Assembly: GCF_965276875.1 (NCBI RefSeq)
Contig: NZ_OZ255701.1
Location: 1,984,001 to 2,048,000 of the forward strand
Length of the DNA stretch: 64,000 bases
Direction of reading: 5' to 3'
DNA from: Lichenicoccus sp965276875
GTDB lineage: Bacteria > Pseudomonadota > Alphaproteobacteria > Acetobacterales > Acetobacteraceae
Below the pieces are notes generated by a model, which did no database searches, had not been told where the DNA came from, and worked only from the letters and a program-made list of their open reading frames with translations. Made by a program: the position numbers and the translations under genes. Below are positions 56,407-64,000 of the stretch, piece by piece (the stretch's first letter is position 1; each line of letters opens with the position of its first letter).

Positions 56407-56422
56407 AGCGGCGGTGGCAGCT

Positions 56423-56478
56423 TCAAACAACGACCGCCGCGAGCACCGTGAGTGCGACCACCAGCCATGCCGGTGTCC
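56423..56478 (-). pseudogene. Relic of a chrA 3' end
   Basis: On the minus strand it reads PAWLVVALTVLAAVVV followed by TGA, against PAWLVVALTVLAAAIV and TAG at the end of chrA at 59748. About 85% of the bases match over 51 bases by hand alignment. Upstream of it on the minus strand the chrA sequence is replaced by the outer-membrane barrel reading. Confidence 0.6.
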
Positions 56479-57152
56479 CCTCAGCCCAGCCGGTCACCGG
56501 CCCCTATGTCAGCCTCGGCACCGGCCTCGATCTGCCGCAGGATCAGAGCTTCGAACTGGCCCCGCAACTGGGCCGACCCCAGCACACGATCTTCCTCGAC
56601 CCTGGCGCCGCCGGCTAGGCAAGCCTCGGCTGGGGTTTCGGCCGCGGCCTGCGCCTGGAGATCGAGGGCGACTACGCCGGCACGCATGTGCGCAAGGTCA
56701 GCACGCCCCAGGCATTCCGCGCCGGCGGCTCCGAGCAGCTTGCCGGCGGATTTCTGAATGCGCTCTACGACATCCCGCTGCGTCCGCCGGTGCAGCCTTA
56801 TCTCGGCGTCGGCGCCGGCGGGGAGGATCTGCGATCCACCAATCTCAATTTTACCCTGCCGGGGGTGCGCCTCGGGTACTCTGACGCAAGCCAATCCGCA
56901 GGCGCGTTCGCCTATCAGGCAATCGCGGGATTCAGCGTCCCCCTGCCTTGGCTGCATGGCTTGGCCTTCGCCGCCGATGATCGCTTCGTCGGCCTGCTCG
57001 ATCCGCTGCCCGCCATCCAGGAGGAGAGCTCTTCGGCCCTTAACAACGGCCGCCGCGAGGGAAACGCGAAGTTCGGGAATGTACTCAACCACTAGGTCCT
57101 GTTCGGCTTGCGCTATGCCTTCGGGCCGGCGGCACCAGCCACGAGAGGGTAA
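56479..57152 (+). pseudogene. Outer-membrane beta-barrel protein gene with two in-frame TAG codons
   Basis: One frame carries a barrel-like protein: VTGPYVSLGTGLDLPQDQ, FLDPGAAG, then TAG at 56616, SLGWGFGRGLRLEIEGDYAG, YDIPLRPPVQPYLGVGAGG, NVLNH, TAG at 57093, and VLFGLRYAFGPAAPA to a final TAA at 57150. Alternating strands and the end with an aromatic residue fit an OmpA/porin-type barrel. Both interruptions are amber codons and nothing else is damaged. The N-terminal signal peptide is missing because the 5' end joins the chrA relic, so it is most likely a pseudogene. Confidence 0.6.
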
Positions 57153-57489
57153 TGACGCCGGCGAGCACCGCCAGATAGAGCAGCGCGAAGCACCAGATCG
57201 GCAGCGGGATGTAGATCAGGTGGTCGACCCAGTCCATCACCATTGGCGCTGTGCCGGCGCCGCTGACGGTGCCGGAGAGTTCGGCCTGCCAGATCGTCAG
57301 AAAGCAGGCGCGCCCGAGCAGCGCCTGCGCTGCCACGACCGCGAGGCTCGCCACATGCAGCGCCCGCCACCAGAAGATCCGCACCCAGACCCACCCCAGC
57401 CAGCCGCCGAGCGGAATGACGAGCAACCCCACGACGTTGAAGCCGATGATCGCCGCATGGATGCCCAGAACGAGGCCGGCGAGCAGCAT
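57085..57489 (-). CDS. DUF2784 family membrane protein
   Basis: 134 residues from ATG 57489 with about four helices (LAGLVLGIHAAIIGFNVVGL, LHVASLAVVAAQALLGRACF, DHLIYIPLPIWCFALLYLAV). The WWRALHVASLAVVAAQALLG and CFLTIWQAEL wording matches DUF2784, a small inner-membrane family without known function. Its C-terminal codons overlap the end of the barrel pseudogene on the opposite strand. Confidence 0.8.
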   Translation of the reverse strand: MLLAGLVLGIHAAIIGFNVVGLLVIPLGGWLGWVWVRIFWWRALHVASLAVVAAQALLGRACFLTIWQAELSGTVSGAGTAPMVMDWVDHLIYIPLPIWCFALLYLAVLAGVITLSWLVPPARRHSASRTGPSG

Positions 57490-57932
57490 TGATTACCATC
57501 CCGGAGCACCTTGGAGCCTATCCATACCCGGAAATGCGAACTGCTGGTACGCCGCCGCTTCGCATCCATCGCCTCTCGGCTATCCGTCTGCGAAGCAGCC
57601 GGCGCCGCCGCCGGAGGGCCAACGCCAGGCTACACGCGTCAGCTTCGTTGAAGACCGTATAACCCGGTTCGGCTGTATTCCGCGTTGGCCTAACGGTCGC
57701 TCATGGCCTTTCAGGCCGACATGGAGAGCGTCATCACGGAACCGCAATTACCCAAGCCTAACTACACTCCACGAAAACGGGCAACTTCAGAGTCACTCGT
57801 CTTGTTGCGGCTCGAGCGCGGGAGGCGTATGAACCAAATCGGTGTAGAAACGGCTTGCCCTCTCTACATCCCGCAGATAAGCGTAACACACGGCTTCCTT
57901 TGGCTTCTCATTGGAAACAGGATGGATGAACG
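57490..57932 (+). other. 443-base stretch without a convincing gene
   Basis: Two overlapping frames of about 85-90 codons exist on either strand but have no ribosome site, no family resemblance and odd composition. The end carries the promoter and GATGAACG leader of the lipoprotein gene. Nothing else recognised. Confidence 0.5.
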
Positions 57933-58514
57933 ATGGGTTGGCGTACCTTGGCTTTGGCGATAAAGCCTCGACTCTGTCTAGGGCTTGTCGCCCTTCTCTG
58001 CCTGTCATCCTGCATGGCTGTCGCGATCGATCAGGAGGTGGTCGATCACGATTATCAAGGAGCACCAAAACGCATCCTGGTATTCGGAACGCTCGACTCT
58101 GGTTTCTCCAACGCTGCCGCCGATCTGTTTCCTGGCGCCCTCCAGGGCGCCTTGGCCCAGTGCGGCGTTCAGACTGAGGTCTACGCTCCTAACCACCTAC
58201 AACTAAACCCAGAAGACCGCCTTCGTTCCATGATCGCCCGTTTCAAACCCGATACGGTCCTCCTGATTCATCAAAGCGTTCAGGCCAGCATGAACGGCCA
58301 GGTGCACTCAGGCACTTACACGCTGACCCTGAAGGACATCGCCACCAAGCACGATATCTGGAGCGCCATTATGCGCTTGTCCGGACCCTCGGACCTTATC
58401 GAGGACCGGAGCAAGGGCGCTTCGATGTTCGCCGATCGGATCGTCAACCGTCTGGCGACCGAGGGTGTCTTGAAGGCTTGCCCGGCCGCCATCACAGCGC
58501 CACGGTCAAGCTAG
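57933..58514 (+). CDS. Hypothetical lipoprotein
   Basis: 193 residues from ATG 57933. An N-terminal helix (CLGLVALLCLSSC) ends in a lipobox LSSC with Cys at 27, so the mature protein is lipidated. The rest (RILVFGTLDSGFSNAAADLF, KPDTVLLIHQSVQASM, TYTLTLKDIATKHDIWSAIM) looks like an alpha/beta domain with a mixed sheet. No family recognised. It lies in the rearranged zone between the barrel pseudogene and the IS remnant. Confidence 0.7.
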   Translation: MGWRTLALAIKPRLCLGLVALLCLSSCMAVAIDQEVVDHDYQGAPKRILVFGTLDSGFSNAAADLFPGALQGALAQCGVQTEVYAPNHLQLNPEDRLRSMIARFKPDTVLLIHQSVQASMNGQVHSGTYTLTLKDIATKHDIWSAIMRLSGPSDLIEDRSKGASMFADRIVNRLATEGVLKACPAAITAPRSS

Positions 58515-58616
58515 TTTTCCGGGATTGCTGCACTCACCGGCGATGAGTGTTCGTTATCTCGACTTTCCGGGCAGCGCTTCAACCCGCTTTTCAGCCTCTC
58601 CAAGGCAAGCCGCGTT

Positions 58617-58797
58617 TCAGAGCCGGACATGCAGCCGGTGGGCGAGGTCGCCGACGATGCCGCGACGGAAGGCCAGGACGCAGATCATGAAGATAGCGCC
58701 CTGGATGACCACCACCCAGGCGCCGAGCGGTGCCAGGTAGTATTGAATCGCGACCACCAGCAGCGCGCCCACCACCGGGCCGAAGACGGTGCCGATG
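58617..58797 (-). pseudogene. livM: Branched-chain amino acid ABC permease LivM, C-terminal remnant
   Basis: On the minus strand the last 60 codons read IGTVFGPVVGALLVVAIQYY, LAPLGAWVVVIQGAIF and CVLAFRRGIVGDLAHRL, the characteristic end of LivM-type permeases. The rest is replaced by the IS1380 remnant, whose transposase begins at the break. Confidence 0.75.
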
Positions 58798-59570
58798 CGG
58801 CGCTCGAATATCGATGCCGCCGCAGGATCCGTCGAGGAGATCGCCCGCATCGTGCGCCAGATCCGCAGCCGCTGGCCGAGAGTACGCGTTCTGCTGTGCG
58901 CAGACAGCGGCTTTGCCCGCGAGGCTCTGATGGCCTGGTGCGAGACCAACCGCGTCGATTTCCTGTTCGGGCCTGCGCGCAACGCCAGGCTCGCGGACGA
59001 GATCAGGGCGGAGATGGCCCACGCCCGCTTCGAGGCCGGGATCAGCGGCAAGCCCGCTCGTCGCTTCCGCGACTTTTCCTGGTCCACCCTAAACAGCTGG
59101 AGCCGCGCTCGCCGCGTCATCGGCAAGGCCGAGTGGACCGGCGGGGAGGCCAATCCGGTCGATCCGCTTTGCGGCTCAACTGTCGTCACCTCGCTCAGAC
59201 GCCACGATGTCGCGGGGCGATATCTCTACGAGGCGATCTACTGCGCTCGCGGCGAGATGGAAAACCGCATCAAGGAATGCCAGCTCGACATGTTTGCCGG
59301 CCGCACCTCGGCCGCCACCATACGCGCCAACCAACCCCGGCTCTGGTTTGCGTCCGCCGCCTACGTGCTGCTCTGTGCACTGCGTCGCATCGGGCTGGCG
59401 CACACCCAGTTCGCCACCGCCACCTGCACACGATCCGGCTCAAGCTGCTCAAGATCGGAGCCCAGGTGCGCACCAGTGTGCGATGGATCAGCATCGCCAT
59501 GGCATCCGCCTGCCCGTGGCAATACGAGTTCGCACTGGCGCACGCCATGCTCCGAAAGGCCGGCGTCTGA
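58795..59570 (+). pseudogene. IS1380-family transposase, 5'-truncated and frameshifted
   Basis: C-terminal DDE transposase: RRSNIDAAAGSVEEIARIVR, RVLLCADSGFAREALMAW, NRVDFLFGPARNARLADEIR, GEMENRIKECQLDMFAGRTS. Around 59425 the frame shifts and the proper end LKLLKIGAQVRTSVRWISIA followed by ALAHAMLRKAGV is read in the next frame to the TGA at 59568. With N-terminus lost and a frameshift it cannot be active. Confidence 0.8.
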
Positions 59571-59747
59571 TCGGCACGAACCAGACAGCGCAAGTTCGAT
59601 GCTCCACGAAACAACGCCGCGCACTGCGGGGCGGGAGAGCCGCGCGCAAAACGCGGAGTTTCTCGGGATATCAACTCCTGCTCAACCAGATGGCGCCCGA
59701 GACTGCATCACCAAGACCGTGACCCAAGGCGCTGTGAGAAATCCGGG
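58795..59747 (+). mobile_element. Truncated IS1380-family element inserted between livM and chrA
   Basis: The left end truncates livM near 58797 and the right end abuts the chrA stop at 59748. It contains the 3' part of a transposase gene and about 170 bases of 3' non-coding sequence. The left part of the element, including the transposase N-terminus and left inverted repeat, is missing. No target duplication can be defined without that end. Confidence 0.6.
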
Positions 59748-60974
59748 CTAGACAATAGCGGCCGCGAGCACCGTCAGGGCGACCACCAGCCAAGCCGGCG
59801 CCTTGAACACGGTCAGGGCGACGAAGCCGCTGGCCACGAGCAGGAAGTCGAGCCGGCTGATGACGGCGCTGGTCCAGACCGGGCTGTAGAGCGCGCTGGC
59901 GAGCAGCCCGACGACGGCGCCGTTGATGCCGCGCATCCCCGCCTGCGCGCGCGCATAATGGCGGAGTGCGTCCCAGAACGGCAGCATGCCGGTGATCAGC
60001 AGCAAGCCTGGCAGGAAGATCGCGACGAGCCCGACCGCGGCCCAGCCAACACCGGCGAGGCCGGGCTGCATGGCGGCGCCGAGATAGGCGGCGAAGGTGA
60101 AGAGCGGTCCCGGCACTGCCTGGGTCGCGCCGTAGCCGGCCAGGAACGCCTGCGGCGAGACCCAGCCAGGGCGGACGATCTGCGCCTGCAACAGCGGCAG
60201 CACCACATGGCCGCCGCCGAACACCAGGGCGCCGCTGCGATAGAACGCATCGAAGACGTCGAGGGCGTGGCTGCGGACCAGCGGCGGCAACAAGGCCGGC
60301 ACGACCAGCAGCAGCAGGAAGCCGGCAAGGCAGGCCGACGCGGTTCGACATGAGATCGGGAACACGAGTTGTCCGGTGCCAGGGGGTTCACCCTCGCGGC
60401 AGAGCAGCAGGCCGGCCGTGGCGCCAGCGACGATTGCCGCGACCTGGCCCCAGGCGCCGGCCAGCGCAACGGTGAACGCGAGGGCTACGAGTGCTATCGC
60501 CGCGCGGGTTCGGTCCGGCGCCAGGGTGCGCGCCATACCCAAGACCGCCTGGGCGACGACGGCGACCGCGACGAGCTTGAGGCCGTGGATCACGCCGCCT
60601 TCGAGCGGACCGCCGAGACGCTGCGCGAACAGCGCGAACAGCACCAGCAGCAGCGCCGAGGGCAGCGTGAAGCCGGCCCAGGCCGCGAGCCCGCCGAGCA
60701 GGCCGCCGCCACGCGCAACGCCAAGCGCAAAGCCGACCTGACTCGAGGCGGGTCCCGGCAGGAACTGGCACAACGCCACCAGATCGGCATAGGCGGCCTC
60801 ATCCAGCCAGCCTCGTCGCAGCACCAGTTCGCGGCGGAAATAGCCGAGATGCGCCACCGGGCCGCCGAACGCGCTGACCCCGAGCTTGAGGAACGTCGCC
60901 AGCACTTCGAGGACCGATCCGTCGCGCACTGCGTCTCTCTCGGCTGGGTCGGCCGGTGCAGCATAGTCACTCAT
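59748..60974 (-). CDS. chrA: Chromate transporter ChrA
   Basis: 408 residues from ATG 60974. Two homologous halves of the CHR family: VLATFLKLGVSAFGGPVAHL with QFLPGPASSQVGFALGVARGG in the first, YRSGALVFGGGHVVLPLLQA with GATQAVPGPLFTFAAYLG in the second, about ten helices. It exports chromate in exchange for sulfate or similar. It starts 10 bases after a glycosyltransferase gene on the same strand and directly abuts an IS1380 remnant at its stop. The last 17 codons exist again as a relic at 56423-56478. Confidence 0.93.
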   Translation of the reverse strand: MSDYAAPADPAERDAVRDGSVLEVLATFLKLGVSAFGGPVAHLGYFRRELVLRRGWLDEAAYADLVALCQFLPGPASSQVGFALGVARGGGLLGGLAAWAGFTLPSALLLVLFALFAQRLGGPLEGGVIHGLKLVAVAVVAQAVLGMARTLAPDRTRAAIALVALAFTVALAGAWGQVAAIVAGATAGLLLCREGEPPGTGQLVFPISCRTASACLAGFLLLLVVPALLPPLVRSHALDVFDAFYRSGALVFGGGHVVLPLLQAQIVRPGWVSPQAFLAGYGATQAVPGPLFTFAAYLGAAMQPGLAGVGWAAVGLVAIFLPGLLLITGMLPFWDALRHYARAQAGMRGINGAVVGLLASALYSPVWTSAVISRLDFLLVASGFVALTVFKAPAWLVVALTVLAAAIV

Positions 60975-60984
60975 GCAGGGCCAC

Positions 60985-61908
60985 TCACGCGGGAACCGGG
61001 AGCGGCTGCCGGCCCTCGGCCTGGCCGATCCTGACGAAATGCTCCAGCGGGTCGATATTGGCGTCGCGGACATCCCCATAGCGCGCGAGGTAGGTCTCCG
61101 CCGAGAAGCTGGCGAAGGCGGGCAGGATGCCGCGCTCCGCACCCTGGAAGCAGGCGGGCATATCGGCCATGAAGTGACGCATCTCTGCATCGTCGCGCCA
61201 GGGTGCGCGGTAGAGCGGGTCGGCAGCGAGTTGCCCGAGCAGGCGGGCGTTGCGTTCGAGATCCTCGTCGGTGCCGCTGCCTGGCCCCGCGAGCAACTCG
61301 ATCCCGCCATTGATAAGATAGTAGAGCGTCTGCGCCACGCCGGCGGTGCGGTAGACAAAGCCGCCGAAACCCGCGCGCAGGAAGCGGCCGGTGAAGTCCG
61401 AATGCTCGTGGCCGTAGCGGCCAAAGCGGACATCCATGTAGCCGACGCAAGCAAGTGCCGCGGCGGACTGCCCGATCGCCATGCCGCCGACCACGGGTCC
61501 GATGCCGGGTTTGGACGCGGTCATGTTGCCTGCCAGCAGGTCGCGGCGATAATGCGGCGGGATGTAGTTGACATGGCCGAAGCGGGCGCAGGCGGCGATC
61601 CATTCCTGCTCCCAGCCATGCGTCACCGGGCGCACGTCGTCGTCAAGCAGCAGGATGGTCTCGCAGCGACGGAACTGGCTGAGATAGAACAGGCCACGAT
61701 TCTTGTTCCAGGCGATGCCGCGATTATTGCCGCCGACGACATCGACCCCGAGTGCCCGCACCGCCTCGATGGTTCCGTCGGACGAGCCGTCGTCGCAGAC
61801 CACGAGCTCGAACGGCACGCTGGTCAACCGGCGCAGCTCGGCCAGGGTCGAGAGCAGGGTGTCGCGACGATTATAGGTCGTGATGGCAATGCCAAGTGCC
61901 GCGGTCAT
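60985..61908 (-). CDS. Glycosyltransferase family 2 protein with C-terminal extension
   Basis: 307 residues. GT-A start IAITTYNRRDTLLSTLAELR, CDDGSSDGT, the DXD-like LLLDDDVRP metal motif and an acceptor loop with GYMDVRFGRYGHEHSDFTGR. A C-terminal 35-residue piece, YLARYGDVRDANIDPLEHFV followed by RIGQAEGR, is a repeat-like tail common in glycan-synthesis proteins of this bacterial group. Acts on a surface polysaccharide or flagellin glycan (inference). Its ATG overlaps the upstream gene stop. Confidence 0.9.
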   Translation of the reverse strand: MTAALGIAITTYNRRDTLLSTLAELRRLTSVPFELVVCDDGSSDGTIEAVRALGVDVVGGNNRGIAWNKNRGLFYLSQFRRCETILLLDDDVRPVTHGWEQEWIAACARFGHVNYIPPHYRRDLLAGNMTASKPGIGPVVGGMAIGQSAAALACVGYMDVRFGRYGHEHSDFTGRFLRAGFGGFVYRTAGVAQTLYYLINGGIELLAGPGSGTDEDLERNARLLGQLAADPLYRAPWRDDAEMRHFMADMPACFQGAERGILPAFASFSAETYLARYGDVRDANIDPLEHFVRIGQAEGRQPLPVPA

Positions 61909-63413
61909 GTCTCGCTCACCATCTCAAAGGCGCGTATGTCCAGCAATCCGAAATAGCGTCGCATCGCGTCGATCTTGTCGCGGCCGACACCGATATTGAA
62001 ATGCGCAAGACCGACCGGCGCGCTATCGGGTCCTGGCTCGCTGTCATTGAGGATCCGCACGCGCGATCGCGTCGGTTCGATCTCGGCGAGCTCCAGCGTT
62101 TGCAGCACGAAACTGAAGAAGGGCTGGTCGAAGGCCGCCTGGTGCAGGTCGCCGTGGGCTGCTTTGTAGAGAGCCCAGGCGCGTTCGACGAGAGTGAGCG
62201 ACGTATCGAGCGTTTCGCGATTGCGTCCGCCGAACAGACCCGAGTTGACGCAGCGATGGGCAAGCAGTGCCGGATCGTTCGGCGCATAGAGGAAGCCGCC
62301 GAACCAGTTGCGGTCCTCGGGAGGCAACGCGCTTAGGGCTTGGCCGTCATGTTCCGCCGAGATCACCACGCGCTCACAGCGCACTGCCGCCACCAGCAGC
62401 CCCTCGATCGGCGCATCGCAGATCACGTCGCTGTCCACATACAACACCGGCTGGAAGCCTGCGAACGCCGGATGGCGCAACGCCTCGCGCCTCGCTCCCA
62501 TCAGCCTATCGAGAGTCGGAAAATCCTGTTTCAGGCAGGCTCGACGCGACACCGCGACGCCGCTGAAACCGACGATGACGTCCTCATCGTCGCGGTCGCT
62601 GACCAACAGGTAGCTGCCGTCATACTGACCGAACCGCTCGATCGAGCGGACCGAGAGCTCGTACTGGTCGAAGAAGTAATCCGAACCGCTGATGGTGCTG
62701 TAGATCAGCGGCTCGAACAGCAGCGCCCGCGCCGGTGTGCAGGTCTCGTGAAAAAACACGAACGACATCGGCAGCCCGGACGGGTGCAGGGCGCCCGGAG
62801 GACTGCGCAGAAGTGCCAGCAGCTCGGTCAGCAGGCACGAACGGCCCCCGATCAGCGCCCTGAAACCAGGGGAGAGAGCCAGGCTATGGCGGGCTGTCGG
62901 TCGCGCGTCTTCATCGATCAGCCAGCGCCGCGCGGCAAAGGCGCGAAGCAGGCCGACATCAGCCAAGCTGAGCGGCATCAGCCGTTCCCACGCATCGAGG
63001 GCCACGGACGCGGTGGAGACCGGACCCAGATGCGGCGACGCGCAGAGATAATACCCGCCTTCGAGACAGAGTCCGATGACGCCGTCGCGGTCGGCGATGG
63101 CACGCCCGCGCAGCGCCGGCGCCTGCGTCGGTGACGCGCGCAGCGTCACCGCGCCGTCCGCGATGCTGCAGCAAGCCGGCTCATAATTGGCATCCTCAAA
63201 GCTGCGCTGCGTGAGTTCGCCGGTGAGCGGATCGACGCAGAGAATTCCGCCCTCATGGGTGATCAGCACATGCGTCGGGGCTACCTGCTCGAGGATCGGA
63301 TCGGCCTGGTCATGCGCTTCGGCCAACCGGCGCGCCACCATCTCGGACTCGGACTCGGGCTTGTGGCGCCGCGAGAACAGCCATCCGTGCGCCTTGCTGA
63401 GAGCTTGCAGCAT
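61905..63413 (-). CDS. Putative glycosyltransferase, GT-A fold, unknown family
   Basis: 502 residues. The N-terminal 230 residues are not recognised; the C-terminal half has a nucleotide-sugar fold with a DXD motif in PVLYVDSDVICDAPIEGLL, NSGLFGGRNRETLD and FDQPFFSFVLQTLE, resembling GT8/galactosyl-transferase-like enzymes. No membrane segment. It overlaps the following GT2 gene (ATGA) and starts 3 bases after another GT2 gene, so the three genes form a glycan-assembly operon. Confidence 0.7.
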   Translation of the reverse strand: MLQALSKAHGWLFSRRHKPESESEMVARRLAEAHDQADPILEQVAPTHVLITHEGGILCVDPLTGELTQRSFEDANYEPACCSIADGAVTLRASPTQAPALRGRAIADRDGVIGLCLEGGYYLCASPHLGPVSTASVALDAWERLMPLSLADVGLLRAFAARRWLIDEDARPTARHSLALSPGFRALIGGRSCLLTELLALLRSPPGALHPSGLPMSFVFFHETCTPARALLFEPLIYSTISGSDYFFDQYELSVRSIERFGQYDGSYLLVSDRDDEDVIVGFSGVAVSRRACLKQDFPTLDRLMGARREALRHPAFAGFQPVLYVDSDVICDAPIEGLLVAAVRCERVVISAEHDGQALSALPPEDRNWFGGFLYAPNDPALLAHRCVNSGLFGGRNRETLDTSLTLVERAWALYKAAHGDLHQAAFDQPFFSFVLQTLELAEIEPTRSRVRILNDSEPGPDSAPVGLAHFNIGVGRDKIDAMRRYFGLLDIRAFEMVSET

Positions 63414-63416
63414 TAT

Positions 63417-64000
63417 TCACTCCATGCCGGCGAGATTGAAGTAGGGTTGTTGATCGAGACTGAAATTCTTGCTGTAGAACGGATCCCCGAGCAGGGCTTG
63501 GCCCCAGCGTGCCTGCATGATCGCGGCCTCGCGCCGGAAGCGGCTTGCCTTCTCGGGGCTGTCCTCGCTGCCGCGACTGATCGATTCGTGGTGTTCGGCG
63601 ACAAACTCCGGCGCCATGATGATCCGGTGGCCGGCCTCGCGGATACGCAGGCAGAGATCGATGTCGTTGAACGCGACCTTGAGGTCGGTCTCATCGAAGC
63701 CGCCGACCGCGCGAAACACCTCGGCGCGCACGAGCATGCAGGCCGCGGTCACCGCCGAGACCTCATGCGCCACGAGGGCGCGATTGCCGTAGCCGCCATA
63801 GCTCTCGTTGGCGCCGACGAAGACATGCCCGGCGACGCCGCCAAGGCCGAGCACGACACCGGAATGCTGGATCGTGCGGTTCTCGAACAGGAACTTCCCA
63901 CCCACGGCGCCGACCGTCTCGTCGGTCGTGGCTTCGCTCAGCAGACGCGGGAGCCAGTCATTATCCTGGACGAACAGGTCATTGTTCATGAACACGAAGA
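63417..64000 (-). CDS. Glycosyltransferase family 2 protein, C-terminal part (runs off window)
   Basis: The frame is open to the window edge, so the N-terminus lies beyond 64000. Visible: FMNNDLFVQDNDWLPRLLSE (end of the DXD region), GGKFLFENRTIQHSGVVLGL, RAVGGFDETDLKVAFNDIDL with the catalytic Asp, and AEHHESISRG. This is the C-terminal part of an O-antigen or rhamnan GT2. Glycan product unknown. Confidence 0.9.
   Translation of the reverse strand, partial: FVFMNNDLFVQDNDWLPRLLSEATTDETVGAVGGKFLFENRTIQHSGVVLGLGGVAGHVFVGANESYGGYGNRALVAHEVSAVTAACMLVRAEVFRAVGGFDETDLKVAFNDIDLCLRIREAGHRIIMAPEFVAEHHESISRGSEDSPEKASRFRREAAIMQARWGQALLGDPFYSKNFSLDQQPYFNLAGME

Noticed and set aside
57703..57963. 86-codon plus-strand frame before the lipoprotein gene
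   Set aside because: No ribosome site, odd composition, overlaps the lipoprotein start in another frame.
57793..58068. Minus-strand frame with a glyoxalase-like string (LRDVERASRFYTDL)
   Set aside because: The resemblance is limited to about 14 residues, no metal ligands follow, and it overlaps the lipoprotein start.

Overview
The window is a GC-rich bacterial chromosome segment. Dense gene packing, frequent GTG/TTG starts, ATGA/GTGA/TTGA stop-start overlaps and the gene families present (PPDK with its DUF299 regulator, LigD/Ku, OxyR-KatG, ChrA, Lrp-rocDF, and an outer-membrane barrel of a kind I associate with acetic-acid-bacteria relatives) suggest an alphaproteobacterium, perhaps Acetobacteraceae. 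The taxonomy is inference from protein style only. No rRNA, tRNA or CRISPR array was recognised.

Layout. 1-1099: 3' end of a GH3 beta-glucosidase with a strong terminator. 1168-5724: a Kai-type operon (kaiC, two consecutive kaiB genes, a soluble PAS-PAS hybrid histidine kinase), the kinase tail lying antisense to a small DUF3309 gene. 5497-12957 (minus): DUF3309 protein, PPDK regulatory protein, pyruvate phosphate dikinase, TetR regulator, small membrane protein, an orphan ABC permease and a transketolase. 13080-19630 (plus): TetR, RND adaptor and RND pump, GNAT acetyltransferase, iron-type alcohol dehydrogenase. 20061-23670: a Gabija anti-phage pair (GajA OLD/TOPRIM nuclease, GajB UvrD-like helicase), ending at the relic of an aminoglycoside phosphotransferase 5' end. 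23875-24515: a frameshifted DUF4160 gene coupled to a DUF2442 gene. 24698-32702: glycogen debranching GlgX, CBS-domain protein, response regulator with a hypothetical protein, SLC13-type transporter and a CHASE3 hybrid kinase. 32719-36663: GST, KatG and OxyR with a repeated candidate operator. 36713-39370: decayed AraC and hydrolase genes, APH phosphotransferase and a PIN/Phd toxin-antitoxin pair. 39415-47251: amylo-1,6-glucosidase, LigD-Ku non-homologous end joining, AhcY and GalM.

47252-50484 is a visibly AT-rich insertion: tandem 23-bp repeats, an AAA ATPase plus RloB-family TOPRIM pair (AbiL-type defence), a broken RlpA-like gene and a small secreted protein. 50512-56406 returns to core metabolism: rocD-rocF with a divergent Lrp regulator, a D-ribulokinase-type FGGY kinase, a small RHH-like protein, HxlR and an SDR. 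56423-59747 is a scrambled zone: a relic of a second chrA 3' end, an outer-membrane barrel gene with two in-frame TAG codons, a DUF2784 protein, a lipoprotein, a truncated livM and a decayed IS1380-family transposase. 59748-64000 (minus) holds chrA downstream of three glycosyltransferase-type genes, the last running off the window.

The accessory biology is two known-type defence systems about 24 kb apart, each beside gene debris, plus a toxin-antitoxin locus and NHEJ. The most distinctive conserved unit is the kaiC-kaiB-kaiB-kinase operon. I see no operon that is convincingly a wholly new system; the best leads are the double-KaiB clock operon, the AbiL-type island and the gajB/APH junction.
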